NCBI GenBank assembly: GCA_045577475.1
Contig: JAZNIM010000065.1
Span: forward strand, 1-15,256
Direction: 5' to 3'
DNA: 15,256 bases
From: UMGS1387 sp045577475
GTDB taxonomy: Bacteria; Bacillota; Clostridia; Oscillospirales; CAG-382
In this document: positions 1 through 8,040 of the stretch, piece by piece
Layout of the letters: every line of letters begins with the position of its first letter
How positions within the stretch are numbered: position 1 is the first letter of the stretch
The notes under the pieces: generated by a model
What the model saw: the letters and a program-made list of their open reading frames with translations, nothing else
Database searches by the model: none
What the model was told of the DNA's origin: nothing
Program-made: the position numbers and the translations under genes

Positions 1-197
1 ACCGCACCCATAGCCTCCGCGGCGAGGAAGACCTGAAATCCGTAAGGATTTAGTCTTCCGATGAGCGGGCTGTTTTGATACTTTTCCAGAGGGAAAAGTA
101 TGACTCGACCTCCGCAGAGGTCGAAACCCCCGCCAAGCATAAAAGTAACTTTCTGTCCGCAAACAGCGAAACCCCCGCCAAGCATAAAAGTAACTTT
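1..197. repeat. Element 0: truncated right arm of the modular hairpin repeat element
   Basis: Non-coding right arm of the dispersed element described at 7235, cut by the window edge. Hairpins in order are 26-59 (GGAAGA...TCTTCC with inner AAATCC/GGATTT), 78-101 (ATACTTTTCC, loop AGAG, GGAAAAGTAT) and 105-124 (TCGACCTC, loop CGCA, GAGGTCGA). The arm then ends in a 45-bp tandem unit: 29 bp starting at 124 recur identically at 169. The same hairpin order appears in the right arm of element B. The 78-124 hairpin pair recurs in element C at 14975-15021. The arm lies downstream of the leftward deacetylase gene, so its transcript would run into it. The unit decays into a TTTAAAGAAAG direct repeat at about 194-223. 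Confidence 0.8.
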
Positions 198-241
198 AAA
201 GAAAGTAAGTTTAAAGAAAGATAGAGAAAAAGAAAAATTCC

Positions 242-994
242 CTAAATCTCACTCACAAGACAAAACTCATACCCTTCCCCTTTAAGCGTCTTAATATAAT
301 CATCAAGTATCAGCACATTGGTCCGGCTTGTGGGATGAAGCAGTAAAACGCACCCGTTGTGAGTCCTTGAAAGCAACAGTTCAAGTGCCTTTTCGGGTTG
401 CTTTTGTGCCTTGTCGTCCCAGTCGGCATAGGCAAGACTCCAAAAAACGGTGGTGTAACCGCATTTTGTTGCATGCTTAAGAACAGCCTCATTGAACGCA
501 CCCTCGGGAGGTCGGAAATACTTGTCCATTTCGTAGCCTGTCTTTTCAAGAAAAAGCCTGTCAAGAGGCTCTGTTTCATTTTTGAAATACTCAAAGCCCA
601 GATGCTTTGACATGTTTTGGTGGTGCACCGAATGATTGCCCACAATGTGACCCTCCTGCTTCATTCTGATGCATAAATCCGTGTTTTTTTCCACAAGATT
701 GGGAAGTACAAAAAACGTCCCCTTCACGTCATTGCTTTTAAGAATGTCAAGGATTTTTTCCACATTCCCGTTTTCATATCCCGCATCAAATGTCAGATAT
801 ATTTTCTTTTCATCGGGTGAGCCGATTTTTATTACGTCATATTCGTCCACAAAGTCTGCTTCGGGACATAAAATCGGCTGTCTTCCCTCTTTTTCGGGTT
901 TGAAATACCAGCCGTATGCGTTTGCGGGAAATGTCAATATCACAGTGCATACAGCAGTGAATAATAAAGTGATTACTTTCATTGCTTTTTTCAC
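242..994 (-). CDS. pdaA: Exported polysaccharide deacetylase, PdaA-like (muramic delta-lactam pathway)
   Basis: 250-residue NodB-fold deacetylase. In the family, PdaA removes the acetyl group from muramic acid in peptidoglycan, a step to the muramic delta-lactam of spore cortex. A signal peptide is visible: KKAMK, a hydrophobic stretch at 7-23, then a P-ANA site ending at about residue 26. NodB motifs follow: TFDAGYENG (Asp70), GNHSVHH (His121 and His125, the metal ligands), RPPEGAF (161-167), VFWSLAYADW (183-192) and LLLHP (His220). TFDxGYENG and FWSLAxxDW are typical of PdaA rather than general chitin deacetylases. The start is a GTG at 994 because AAAGGAGA lies about 7 bases upstream; the first internal ATG (982) is too far from it. 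It is divergent from argG and appears monocistronic. The PdaA subtype is inferred from motif resemblance, and it could be another peptidoglycan deacetylase. Confidence 0.85.
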   Translation of the reverse strand: MKKAMKVITLLFTAVCTVILTFPANAYGWYFKPEKEGRQPILCPEADFVDEYDVIKIGSPDEKKIYLTFDAGYENGNVEKILDILKSNDVKGTFFVLPNLVEKNTDLCIRMKQEGHIVGNHSVHHQNMSKHLGFEYFKNETEPLDRLFLEKTGYEMDKYFRPPEGAFNEAVLKHATKCGYTTVFWSLAYADWDDKAQKQPEKALELLLSRTHNGCVLLLHPTSRTNVLILDDYIKTLKGEGYEFCLVSEI

Positions 995-1323
995 GGCAAT
1001 TCTCCTTTCTTTGTTTTATTGGTTTAAAATTATCGCCGTTTTTATCTTTTCCTTTTTGCACTTTTCACAAACATTTTAATTAAAGCCAGTCTTTCCTGAT
1101 ATTGTTATGCATATTTTTAATGCATATTTTTGTAATTATTCATAATAATATGCATGGTTTTCGTTGAATTAAACAAAGAATTTACTTATAAGTACGTGTG
1201 TTTTGCATGAGAAAAGAGAAAATGCATAAAATCACAAAAAAATGCAAAAATACTCTTGATTTTTTTGTTGGAAAGTGGTATCATTGTTACAAATTAAAAT
1301 TTCTTTTGAAAAGGTGAATGAAA
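995..1323. promoter_or_regulatory. Divergent pdaA/argG intergenic region with ATGCA half-site cluster
   Basis: No gene is visible here. The part upstream of the argG promoter is AT-rich and carries repeated ATGCAT or near-ATGCAT motifs at 1107, 1120, 1150, about 1203 (TTGCAT), 1222 and 1242 (ATGCAA), plus a TTATTCATAATAA stretch at 1137-1149. The Bacillus ArgR/AhrC box half-site is ATKCA (K is G or T), so these are candidate arginine-repressor half-sites. None of the pairs forms a textbook 18-bp ARG box with correct spacing, so the assignment is an inference. I see no convincing promoter for pdaA here, although a sporulation-sigma promoter could be missed. Confidence 0.4.
1256..1284 (+). promoter_or_regulatory. 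Sigma-A promoter of the arg operon (extended -10)
   Basis: TTGATT at 1256-1261, a 17-bp spacer and TATCAT at 1279-1284, with TG at 1276-1277 giving an extended -10. Transcription would start near 1290, leaving a leader of about 33 bases before argG. That leader is too short for a T-box or riboswitch, so control is more likely by repressor binding at or upstream of the promoter. Confidence 0.7.
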
Positions 1324-2565
1324 ATGTTGGACAAATCAAAAATCAAAAAGGTAGTTCTCGCATATTCCGGAGGACTTGACACATCAATTATTATTCCGTG
1401 GCTTAAGGAAAACTACAACAACTGCGAGGTTATTGCGGTTTCCGGTAACGTAGGTCAGGCAGACGAGCTTGAAGGTCTTGAAGAAAAGGCTCTCAAGACA
1501 GGTGCTTCAAAGCTGTATATTGAAGACCTCACTGAGGAGTTTGTTAACGACTTCATTGTTCCCACCGTTAAAGCAGGTGCTCTTTACGAGCAGTATATGC
1601 TGGGTACTTCCTTTGCACGTCCCATTATTGCTAAGAGAATTGTTGAAATTGCAAAGGCTGAGGGTGCAGATGCAATCTGCCACGGCTGTACAGGTAAGGG
1701 TAACGACCAGGTTCGTTTTGAGCTTACAATCAAGGCTTTCGCTCCCGACATGCCCATCATTGCTCCTTGGAGAGAATGGGACATCAAGAGCCGTGAGGAA
1801 GAAATCGACTACGCAGAGGCTCACAATGTTCCCTTAAAGATAAACAGAGAAACCAACTATTCAAAGGACAAGAACCTCTGGCATCTCTCCCATGAAGGTC
1901 TTGACCTTGAGGATGCAGGCAACGAGCCGATGTACGAAAAGGATGGCTTCCTTGAAATGGGCGTATCTCCCATCAAAGCTCCCGATGAACCTACATACAT
2001 CACTCTTGACTTTGAGCAGGGCTGTCCCGTTGCTCTCAACGACAAGAAAATGAGTGCAAAGGAAATCATTCTCGCTCTCAACGAGCTTGGCGGCAAGAAC
2101 GGTATCGGTCTTCTTGACATCGTTGAAAACAGACTTGTTGGTATGAAGTGCCGCGGCGTATACGAAACTCCCGGCGGAAGCATTCTTTATGCTGCACACG
2201 ACTATCTTGAAACCATCACCCTTGACAAAATGACAATGCACAAAAAGCAGGAGCTTGCAATCACATTTGCAGACCTTGTTTACAACGGTCAGTGGTACAC
2301 ACCCCTGCGTGAGGCTCTTTCCGCTTTTGTTGACAAGACTCAGGAAACCGTTACTGGTAAGGTTAAATTAAAGCTCTACAAGGGCAACATCATCAAAGCG
2401 GGCGTATGGTCCGATTACTCACTCTACAGCGAAGAAATCGCAACCTTCGGTGAAGACAACGTTTACAATCAGGCTGATTCCGCAGGATTTATCAACCTGT
2501 TCGGTCTTCCCATCACAGTTCAGGCAAGACTTAAGGAAAAGCTTGAAAAAGAGGGCAAGCTTTAA
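1324..2565 (+). CDS. argG: Argininosuccinate synthase
   Basis: Cytoplasmic enzyme that joins citrulline and aspartate using ATP to make argininosuccinate, the penultimate step of arginine synthesis. The 413-residue product matches the family length. The N-terminal ATP pyrophosphatase loop AYSGGLDTS lies at residues 13-21. HGCTGKGNDQVRFEL, the citrulline/aspartate-binding region, is in the first third, and the YSLYSEEIATF segment near the C-terminus is also typical. Two in-frame ATGs exist (1318 and 1324). The Shine-Dalgarno AGGTGA at 1312-1317 touches the first and lies 6 bases before the second, so 1324 is chosen. First gene of the arg cluster, directly behind the promoter at 1256-1284. Confidence 0.96.
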   Translation: MLDKSKIKKVVLAYSGGLDTSIIIPWLKENYNNCEVIAVSGNVGQADELEGLEEKALKTGASKLYIEDLTEEFVNDFIVPTVKAGALYEQYMLGTSFARPIIAKRIVEIAKAEGADAICHGCTGKGNDQVRFELTIKAFAPDMPIIAPWREWDIKSREEEIDYAEAHNVPLKINRETNYSKDKNLWHLSHEGLDLEDAGNEPMYEKDGFLEMGVSPIKAPDEPTYITLDFEQGCPVALNDKKMSAKEIILALNELGGKNGIGLLDIVENRLVGMKCRGVYETPGGSILYAAHDYLETITLDKMTMHKKQELAITFADLVYNGQWYTPLREALSAFVDKTQETVTGKVKLKLYKGNIIKAGVWSDYSLYSEEIATFGEDNVYNQADSAGFINLFGLPITVQARLKEKLEKEGKL

Positions 2566-2591
2566 TTTGTATTTTATATTCTGAATTTTTA

Positions 2592-2617
2592 CAGGGCAAG
2601 GAAGTGTCTTTGCCCTG
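2592..2617 (+). other. Stem-loop between argG and argH
   Basis: CAGGGCAA with GGA pairs to TCTTTGCCCTG through an 11-bp stem (one G-U pair) closed over AGTG at 2603-2606. No T-run follows (CACTTGATTT), so it is not a typical intrinsic terminator. An RNA-processing or stability hairpin that tunes argG against argH fits better, but that is inference. Confidence 0.6.
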
Positions 2618-2659
2618 CACTTGATTTATAAACACTTATTACAAGGAGCAAAAATCACT

Positions 2660-4039
2660 ATGAAAATGTGGCAGGGACGCTTTCAGAAGGAAGAAGACGA
2701 AAGCGTAAACGACTTCAATTCTTCAATTTCCTTTGACAGCCGTATGTACAAAGAGGACATTACGGGAAGCATTGCTCATGCAAGAATGCTTGGCAAATGC
2801 GGAATAATTGAGGAAAGCGAAAGCGAAAAGATAATCGAAGGCTTAAAGGGTATACTTTGTGACCTTGAAAACGGCAGTCTTGAAATTGACCGGGGGGCTG
2901 AGGACATTCACATGTTCGTGGAGGAGGTTCTCACAAAGAGAATCGGCGATGCAGGCAAGCGTCTTCACACCTCCCGCAGCAGAAACGATCAGGTAGCTCT
3001 TGACATAAGAATGTACTTACTTCGTGAAATGGCAGAAACCGCACTTCTTGTTAAAAATCTGTGCGAGGTAATTGTAAACAAGGCAAAGCAGCATACAGAA
3101 ACTGTAATGCCCGGTTACACACACCTTCAGAGAGCACAGCCCGTAACTCTCGCTCACCAGCTTCTCACTTATGCTCAGATGTTAAAGCGAGATATTCTCA
3201 GGCTTTCCGACTGCAGCGAGAGAACAAATGTTATGCCTCTGGGTTCATGTGCTCTTGCAGGTACTACCTACCCTATCGACAGGCAGATGGTTTGCGACGA
3301 GCTTGGCTTTGAGAGTGTTACCGAAAACAGCATTGACGGTGTTTCCGACAGAGATTTTGTTATTGAATTTGCCTTCTGTCTTTCAATGATTATGATGCAC
3401 CTGTCACGCTTTTCCGAGGAGGTTATTCTCTGGTGCTCCAGCGAATTCGGCTTTATGGAGCTTGACGATGCCTTTGCCACAGGCTCATCAATCATGCCTC
3501 AGAAGAAAAATCCCGACATTGCAGAGCTTGTTCGAGGCAAAACAGGCAGAGTTTACGGCTCACTCACCACCCTTCTCACAGTTATGAAGGGACTTCCCCT
3601 TGCATACAACAAGGACATGCAGGAGGACAAGGAAGCAATTTTCGACAGTCTTGACAACGTAAAGCTCTGTCTTGAAATATTTGCAAAAATGCTTGACACA
3701 GCCACATTCCGTGTAAATAAGCTGAGAGATGCCGCAGGCTTCGGTTTTATAAACGCCACAGACTGTGCTGACTATCTTGTTAAAAAAGGCATGCCCTTCA
3801 GAGCGGCATACAAAATAGTAGGCGAGCTTGTTGCGGTATGCATTGAAAAGAACACAACCTTTGAAAAGCTTCCCCTTGAGGAATACAGAAAGGTTTCCGA
3901 CGTATTTGACATGGACGTTTACCAGGCGGTTGACCTTGACGTATGTGCAAAGGGCAGAAAGGTAATCGGCGGTCCTGCAAAGGAAGCGGTTGACAGGCAG
4001 ATTGCAAATCTTGAAGCCTTTTTGTCACAGCTATGCTAA
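2660..4039 (+). CDS. argH: Argininosuccinate lyase
   Basis: Splits argininosuccinate into arginine and fumarate, the last step of the pathway; a cytoplasmic homotetramer in the fumarase/aspartase superfamily. The product is 459 residues, the normal length. It begins MKMWQGRF, the characteristic ArgH N-terminus, and carries HTSRSRNDQVALD, GYTHLQRAQP and the superfamily signature GSSIMPQKKN at residues 275-284, whose serines belong to the mobile catalytic loop. The ATG at 2660 is supported by AAGGAG at 2643-2648. A longer reading from a TTG at 2621 is rejected because it lacks a ribosome site and the family N-terminus. It lies 94 bp after argG and only 12 bp before argC. Confidence 0.96.
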   Translation: MKMWQGRFQKEEDESVNDFNSSISFDSRMYKEDITGSIAHARMLGKCGIIEESESEKIIEGLKGILCDLENGSLEIDRGAEDIHMFVEEVLTKRIGDAGKRLHTSRSRNDQVALDIRMYLLREMAETALLVKNLCEVIVNKAKQHTETVMPGYTHLQRAQPVTLAHQLLTYAQMLKRDILRLSDCSERTNVMPLGSCALAGTTYPIDRQMVCDELGFESVTENSIDGVSDRDFVIEFAFCLSMIMMHLSRFSEEVILWCSSEFGFMELDDAFATGSSIMPQKKNPDIAELVRGKTGRVYGSLTTLLTVMKGLPLAYNKDMQEDKEAIFDSLDNVKLCLEIFAKMLDTATFRVNKLRDAAGFGFINATDCADYLVKKGMPFRAAYKIVGELVAVCIEKNTTFEKLPLEEYRKVSDVFDMDVYQAVDLDVCAKGRKVIGGPAKEAVDRQIANLEAFLSQLC

Positions 4040-4051
4040 GGAGGAATTAAC

Positions 4052-5092
4052 ATGGAAAACAAAATTATAAAAGCAGGCATCATCGGTGCAACAGGCTATG
4101 CAGGTGCCGAGCTTTTCAGGCTTCTTTACAGCCACAGAAACGTTGAAATTGCCGCCGTTTCCTCCACCAGCTTTGAGGGAAAGGCATTAAATGAGGTTTA
4201 TCCCGCACTTACAAATGAAAAAGAATACATTCTCACCGACATGGATGGTGTTATTGAAAAGAGCGAGGTTATCTTCGCCGCCCTTCCCCACGGTCTTTCA
4301 GAGGAGCTTGCGGCAAAATGTGACGGCAAAGGCAAGGTTTTAATTGACCTTGGTGCAGACTTCCGTCTTACCGACGAAGAAAAGTACACAAAGTGGTACG
4401 GTCTTGAATACAAGCACCCCGCACTCCACGAAAAATCACTTTACTGTCTGCCTGAAATCAACAGGGAAAAGATTGCATCCGTTGACATAATTGCAAATCC
4501 CGGCTGTTATCCGACAAGCATAGCTCTCGGTCTTATGCCTGCAATTAAAAATGGATTGGTAAGTACCGACTCCATCATCATCGACTCAAAGAGCGGTGTA
4601 ACAGGTGCAGGCAGAGGTCTTTCACAGACAACACATTATCCCGACAACAACGAGGCTTTCTCGGCTTACAAGGCAGGTCTTCACAGACACACCCCCGAAA
4701 TCGAACAGACCCTTTCCATGTTTGCAGGCAAGGACGTGAAGGTAACCTTTGTTCCCCACCTTCTTCCCGTAAACAGAGGTATTCTCTCAACAATTTACGT
4801 AAAGACCGACAAGACTCTCGATGAAATATACGATGTATACAGCAAGGCTTACGAGAACGAAAAGTTTGTAAGACTTCAGCCAAAAGGCTCTTTTGCAAAC
4901 ATCAAAAACGTAAGATGCTCAAACTACTGCGACATATCCCTTCACTATGATGCCCACACCTCAACCCTTATTATCACGAGTGCCATCGACAACATGGTTA
5001 AGGGTGCGGCAGGTCAGGCAATTCAGAACATGAACATTCGCTTTGGCTTTGCCGAGGACGAAGGTCTTAATATTTTAGCTCCATCATTCTAA
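4052..5092 (+). CDS. argC: N-acetyl-gamma-glutamyl-phosphate reductase
   Basis: NADPH-dependent reductase that turns N-acetylglutamyl phosphate into N-acetylglutamate semialdehyde, the third step towards ornithine. The 346-residue product matches the family. The Rossmann motif GIIGATGYAGAEL is at the N-terminus. The catalytic cysteine is Cys152 in NPGCYPT. The substrate-binding HRHTPEIEQ segment and the C-terminal dimer region follow. AAGGAGG at 4038-4044 overlaps the argH stop codon and sits 7 bases before the ATG, which suggests coupled translation with argH. The product feeds argD; its substrate comes from argB, two genes downstream. Confidence 0.96.
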   Translation: MENKIIKAGIIGATGYAGAELFRLLYSHRNVEIAAVSSTSFEGKALNEVYPALTNEKEYILTDMDGVIEKSEVIFAALPHGLSEELAAKCDGKGKVLIDLGADFRLTDEEKYTKWYGLEYKHPALHEKSLYCLPEINREKIASVDIIANPGCYPTSIALGLMPAIKNGLVSTDSIIIDSKSGVTGAGRGLSQTTHYPDNNEAFSAYKAGLHRHTPEIEQTLSMFAGKDVKVTFVPHLLPVNRGILSTIYVKTDKTLDEIYDVYSKAYENEKFVRLQPKGSFANIKNVRCSNYCDISLHYDAHTSTLIITSAIDNMVKGAAGQAIQNMNIRFGFAEDEGLNILAPSF

Positions 5093-5110
5093 AAAGTAGA
5101 GGAACTGACT

Positions 5111-6346
5111 ATGAACAAAACAGAAATAAAACGAGTTGAGGGCGGCGTTACATATCCCGCGGGCTTCAGAGCCTCGGGTATTCACTGCGGTCTTCGCAAG
5201 AACAAAAACAAAAAAGATTTAGCTCTCATCGTTGCAGACGACATTTGCAACGCCGCAGCCATATACACCACCAACAAGGTTTACGGTGCTCCCATTACGG
5301 TTTGCCGTGAGCACTTAAAGGACGGCAAGGCAAGAGCTGTCATCGTTAACAGCGGCAACGCAAACACCTGCAACCCTGACGGCGTTGACAAGGCTAATGC
5401 CATGTGCAAGGCACTTGCGGAAAACTTAGGAATCAACGAAAACGATGTAATTGTTGCTTCCACAGGTGTTATCGGTGCTCCTCTGCCCATAGAGCCTATT
5501 GTAGGCGGCATTCCAAAGCTCATAGACGAGCTTGACTACACCCCCGAAGCAGGCTACTGTGCGGCGGCTGCCATAATGACCACAGACACAAGACTCAAGC
5601 AGATAGCTTTGGAATACACTGTAGGTGACAAAAAGGTAAAGCTTGGCGGTATGGCTAAAGGCAGCGGAATGATAAGTCCCAACATGGCAACTATGCTTTC
5701 GTTTATCACAACCGACATTGACATTGATTCCTCCCTCTTACAGCCTCTTCTCAAAGAGGTTGCTGACAAGACCTTCAACATGATAAGTGTTGACGGCGAT
5801 ACAAGCACAAACGACACCCTTTGTATTCTTGCTTCAGGTAAGTCAGGTATTACGGTTACAGACAAAGACAGCGAAGCATACACAATGTTTGCAGAAGCAC
5901 TTGAATATATCTGTCGTTACCTTGCAAGAAAAATGGCTTCCGACGGAGAGGGTGCTACAAAGCTTCTTGAATGCAGAATCAGAAATTGTGCTGACTATCA
6001 GAAAGCAAGAGTTCTTGCAAAATCCGTAATCAACTCTCCCCTTGTTAAGACAGCAATGTACGGTGCAGACGCAAACTGGGGCAGAATTTTATGTGCTCTT
6101 GGATATGCAGGTGTTGAATTTGACCCAAGTCTTATTGAAGTTAATTTCATTTCAAATGCAGGTGAAATCAACGTATGCAAAAATGGCGGTTCTGTTATAG
6201 TTGACGAGGACAAGGCAAAGGAAATTCTTCTTGAAGACTCCATCATCATCGACGTTGACATGCATGAAGGCAATGAAACAGCAATCGGCTACGGCTGTGA
6301 CCTTTCATACGAGTACGTAAGAATCAACGGCGACTACCGTTCTTAA
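5111..6346 (+). CDS. argJ: Glutamate N-acetyltransferase / ornithine acetyltransferase
   Basis: Moves the acetyl group from N-acetylornithine to glutamate, releasing ornithine and regenerating N-acetylglutamate; many homologues also use acetyl-CoA. The 411-residue precursor has the family's self-cleavage region KGSGMISPNMATML. Cleavage is expected between Ala193 and Thr194, and Thr194 becomes the nucleophile of the beta chain. NSGNANTC and ASTGVIG in the alpha part and YGADANWGRI in the beta part are also diagnostic. AGAGGA at 5098-5103 precedes the ATG by 7 bases. With argJ here and no argA in the window, the cyclic acetyl pathway is likely. Whether this enzyme is mono- or bifunctional cannot be read from sequence. 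Confidence 0.95.
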   Translation: MNKTEIKRVEGGVTYPAGFRASGIHCGLRKNKNKKDLALIVADDICNAAAIYTTNKVYGAPITVCREHLKDGKARAVIVNSGNANTCNPDGVDKANAMCKALAENLGINENDVIVASTGVIGAPLPIEPIVGGIPKLIDELDYTPEAGYCAAAAIMTTDTRLKQIALEYTVGDKKVKLGGMAKGSGMISPNMATMLSFITTDIDIDSSLLQPLLKEVADKTFNMISVDGDTSTNDTLCILASGKSGITVTDKDSEAYTMFAEALEYICRYLARKMASDGEGATKLLECRIRNCADYQKARVLAKSVINSPLVKTAMYGADANWGRILCALGYAGVEFDPSLIEVNFISNAGEINVCKNGGSVIVDEDKAKEILLEDSIIIDVDMHEGNETAIGYGCDLSYEYVRINGDYRS

Positions 6347-6361
6347 TGGGAGGGACAACAC

Positions 6362-7234
6362 ATGTTTATTTCCAACATTGACAAGGCGAAGGTCTTAATT
6401 CAGGCACTTCCCTACATACAGGAATACTACGGCAAAACCATCGTTGTAAAATACGGCGGCAATGCCATGATTAACGAAGGCTTAAAGGATGCGGTAATAT
6501 CCGACCTTGTACTTCTCAAATTAGTAGGCATCAACGTTGTTTTAGTACACGGCGGCGGACCTGAAATCACGGGCATGTTTGAAAAGCTGGGTATTGAATC
6601 AAAGTTCATCAACGGTCTGCGTTACACCAGCGAGGAAGCTGTTGAAGTGGTTCAGATGGTACTTGCAGGCAAGACAAACAAGGATTTAGTAAACAAAATT
6701 GAGCGCATCGGCGGAAATGCCATCGGTCTTTCGGGTATTGACGGCGGTCTTATCAAAGCAAAAAAGCTTGACGACGGCGAAAACGACTACGGCTGTGTAG
6801 GCGAAATTGTTGAAGTTAACACCAAGATTATTTCCGACAACATCGCAAGCGGTTTTATTCCCGTTGTTTCAACCGTTGCCTGCTCATCAGACGATGAAAG
6901 CATGGTTTACAACATCAATGCAGACACAGCTGCCGCTAAAATCGCAATTGCTCTGGGTGCTGAAAAGCTGATTCTTCTGACAGATGTAAAAGGTCTTATG
7001 CATGACGTCAAGGACGAGGATTCTCTCATTCCCGAGGTTAAGCTCTCAGAAATTCAATCACTCATTGACGAAGGCGTTATCAAGGGCGGCATGATTCCCA
7101 AGGTTGAGTGCTGTGCGGAAACCGTCAAGGGCGGCGTTAAACGTGCCCACATCATCGACGGAAGACTTACCCACTCTATCCTCATAGAAATGCTCTCCGA
7201 CGAAGGTATCGGCACAATGTTTATAAACGATTAG
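6362..7234 (+). CDS. argB: Acetylglutamate kinase, probably arginine-inhibited type
   Basis: Phosphorylates N-acetylglutamate with ATP, the committed regulated step in organisms using the cyclic pathway. The 290-residue amino-acid-kinase fold protein has VVKYGGNAM (Lys30), VHGGGPEIT, NINADTAAA and the C-terminal GGMIPKVECC. About 28 residues precede the first kinase motif, forming an N-helix (IDKAKVLIQALPYIQEYYGK) like that of hexameric arginine-sensitive kinases such as the Thermotoga enzyme; the E. coli insensitive form lacks it. Feedback inhibition is therefore inferred. GGGAGGG at 6348-6354 lies 7 bases before the ATG. The stop codon abuts element A directly, so this is the last gene of the unbroken argGHCJB block. 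Confidence 0.95.
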   Translation: MFISNIDKAKVLIQALPYIQEYYGKTIVVKYGGNAMINEGLKDAVISDLVLLKLVGINVVLVHGGGPEITGMFEKLGIESKFINGLRYTSEEAVEVVQMVLAGKTNKDLVNKIERIGGNAIGLSGIDGGLIKAKKLDDGENDYGCVGEIVEVNTKIISDNIASGFIPVVSTVACSSDDESMVYNINADTAAAKIAIALGAEKLILLTDVKGLMHDVKDEDSLIPEVKLSEIQSLIDEGVIKGGMIPKVECCAETVKGGVKRAHIIDGRLTHSILIEMLSDEGIGTMFIND

Positions 7235-8040
7235 GTTACTTTTTCATTTTTGTATCGCAAGGATTTCGCCGTCTGCGGACGGCGAGATAGTTTTATGTAT
7301 CTTTGAGATGTTTCGCACTGCGGACAGAAAGTTACTTTTATGCTTGGCAGGGAGTTTCGACACTGCGGTGTCGACCTTCTTTTGACCAAAGCGTCAAAAT
7401 GGAAGATAGATTTTTGTATCGCAGGATATTTCGGAGTCTGCGGACTCCCTCCTTCTTTTGACCAAAGCGACAAAAGAATGCAAAAGCGCTTCCGCTCATC
7501 GGAAGACTAAATCCTTACGGATTTCAGGTCTTCCTACGCCGCGGCGGCTTACTGACAGCAGGAAGCTGAGGATTCCGCCCGTTGACCTCGGCAAGTCGCT
7601 CGCTTCGCTCGATGGGGTGCAGTGCGGGGGTTAAGGTAGTGCGTTGCAATCGCTCACTGCGAGGGACATATAGGAAATATGGGTTCTCTGCACAGAAATG
7701 GGGTTTGGAAAAGATGAAAATTCACTCTTTTCCCACTGCTTCGCACTATAGCTAAACGAGGAAGGAAGCCACCCCGGCGAGGAGGGAAATCAGCGGAGTG
7801 TCGTGCGTGATAAGATAAGAGTAAGAATAAACTCTTTTTGCGTCAATGGTAAAAACTTTCATTGGTGCAGAAGCATTGCCTTGACGTGAAAAGCCAATTA
7901 CAGCCTAAAATCCCTCACGACCGAGCCATCCCTCCGTTGAGGGGAGCGTTTTTGGTTTCTTTTGAGGCGGGTCAAAAGAAACTCGGAGTCCGCAGACTCC
8001 GAAATCCCCTGCAATACAAAATCTATCTTTAAAAGAAAGA
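7235..8040. repeat. Element A: complete modular hairpin repeat element inside the arg cluster
   Basis: Fills the whole argB-argD gap and encodes no credible protein. The left arm holds ~45-bp units (GTTACTTTTATG...GCAGG...) with TGCG-loop hairpins at 7266-7285, 7357-7374 and 7433-7448. Two CTTCTTTTGAC hairpins start near 7376 and 7452, and GGAAGAC...GTCTTCC is at 7501-7534. The core at 7618-7810 is shared with element C. The right arm, inverted, has CCCTC-CGTT-GAGGG (7930-7943), TTTCTTTTGA/TCAAAAGAAA (7956-7981) and TCGGAGTC-CGCA-GACTCCGA (7983-8002). It begins at the base after the argB stop and ends just before the argD ribosome site. A weak promoter-like pair, TTGACG (7881) and TAAAAT (7906) with 19-bp spacing, could serve argD; this is speculative. 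I do not recognise a named repeat family. Confidence 0.85.
7618..7810. repeat. 193-bp core, copy 1 (pair with 14641-14833)
   Basis: Aligned by eye at a constant offset of 7023 bases, this stretch matches 14641-14833 without gaps and with five single-base differences (about 97% identity). It starts TGCAGTGCGG and ends near TCGTGCGTGA. It has no open reading frame of note on either strand. Conservation of this non-coding core is nearly as strong as in the arms. Confidence 0.9.

Noticed and set aside
1..197. CRISPR array
   Set aside because: Units are tandem and hairpin-bearing with no unique spacers of constant length, and no cas genes are present.
100..285. 61-residue open frame with PPPSIKVT repeats
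   Set aside because: Made of the 45-bp units of element 0 and the antisense end of the deacetylase gene.
1290..1323. T-box or arginine riboswitch before argG
   Set aside because: The leader from the predicted start site is only about 33 bases and contains no stem-loop.
7231..7473. 80-residue open frame on the minus strand rich in KVTFCPQ-type repeats
   Set aside because: It lies wholly in the element A arm; its repeats are the DNA units read in frame, and the same peptides appear in other frames of other elements. No ribosome site or family.
7561..7830. tRNA or rRNA fragment in the element cores
   Set aside because: No cloverleaf, anticodon arm or recognisable rRNA segment could be found by eye; a covariance-model scan would settle it.
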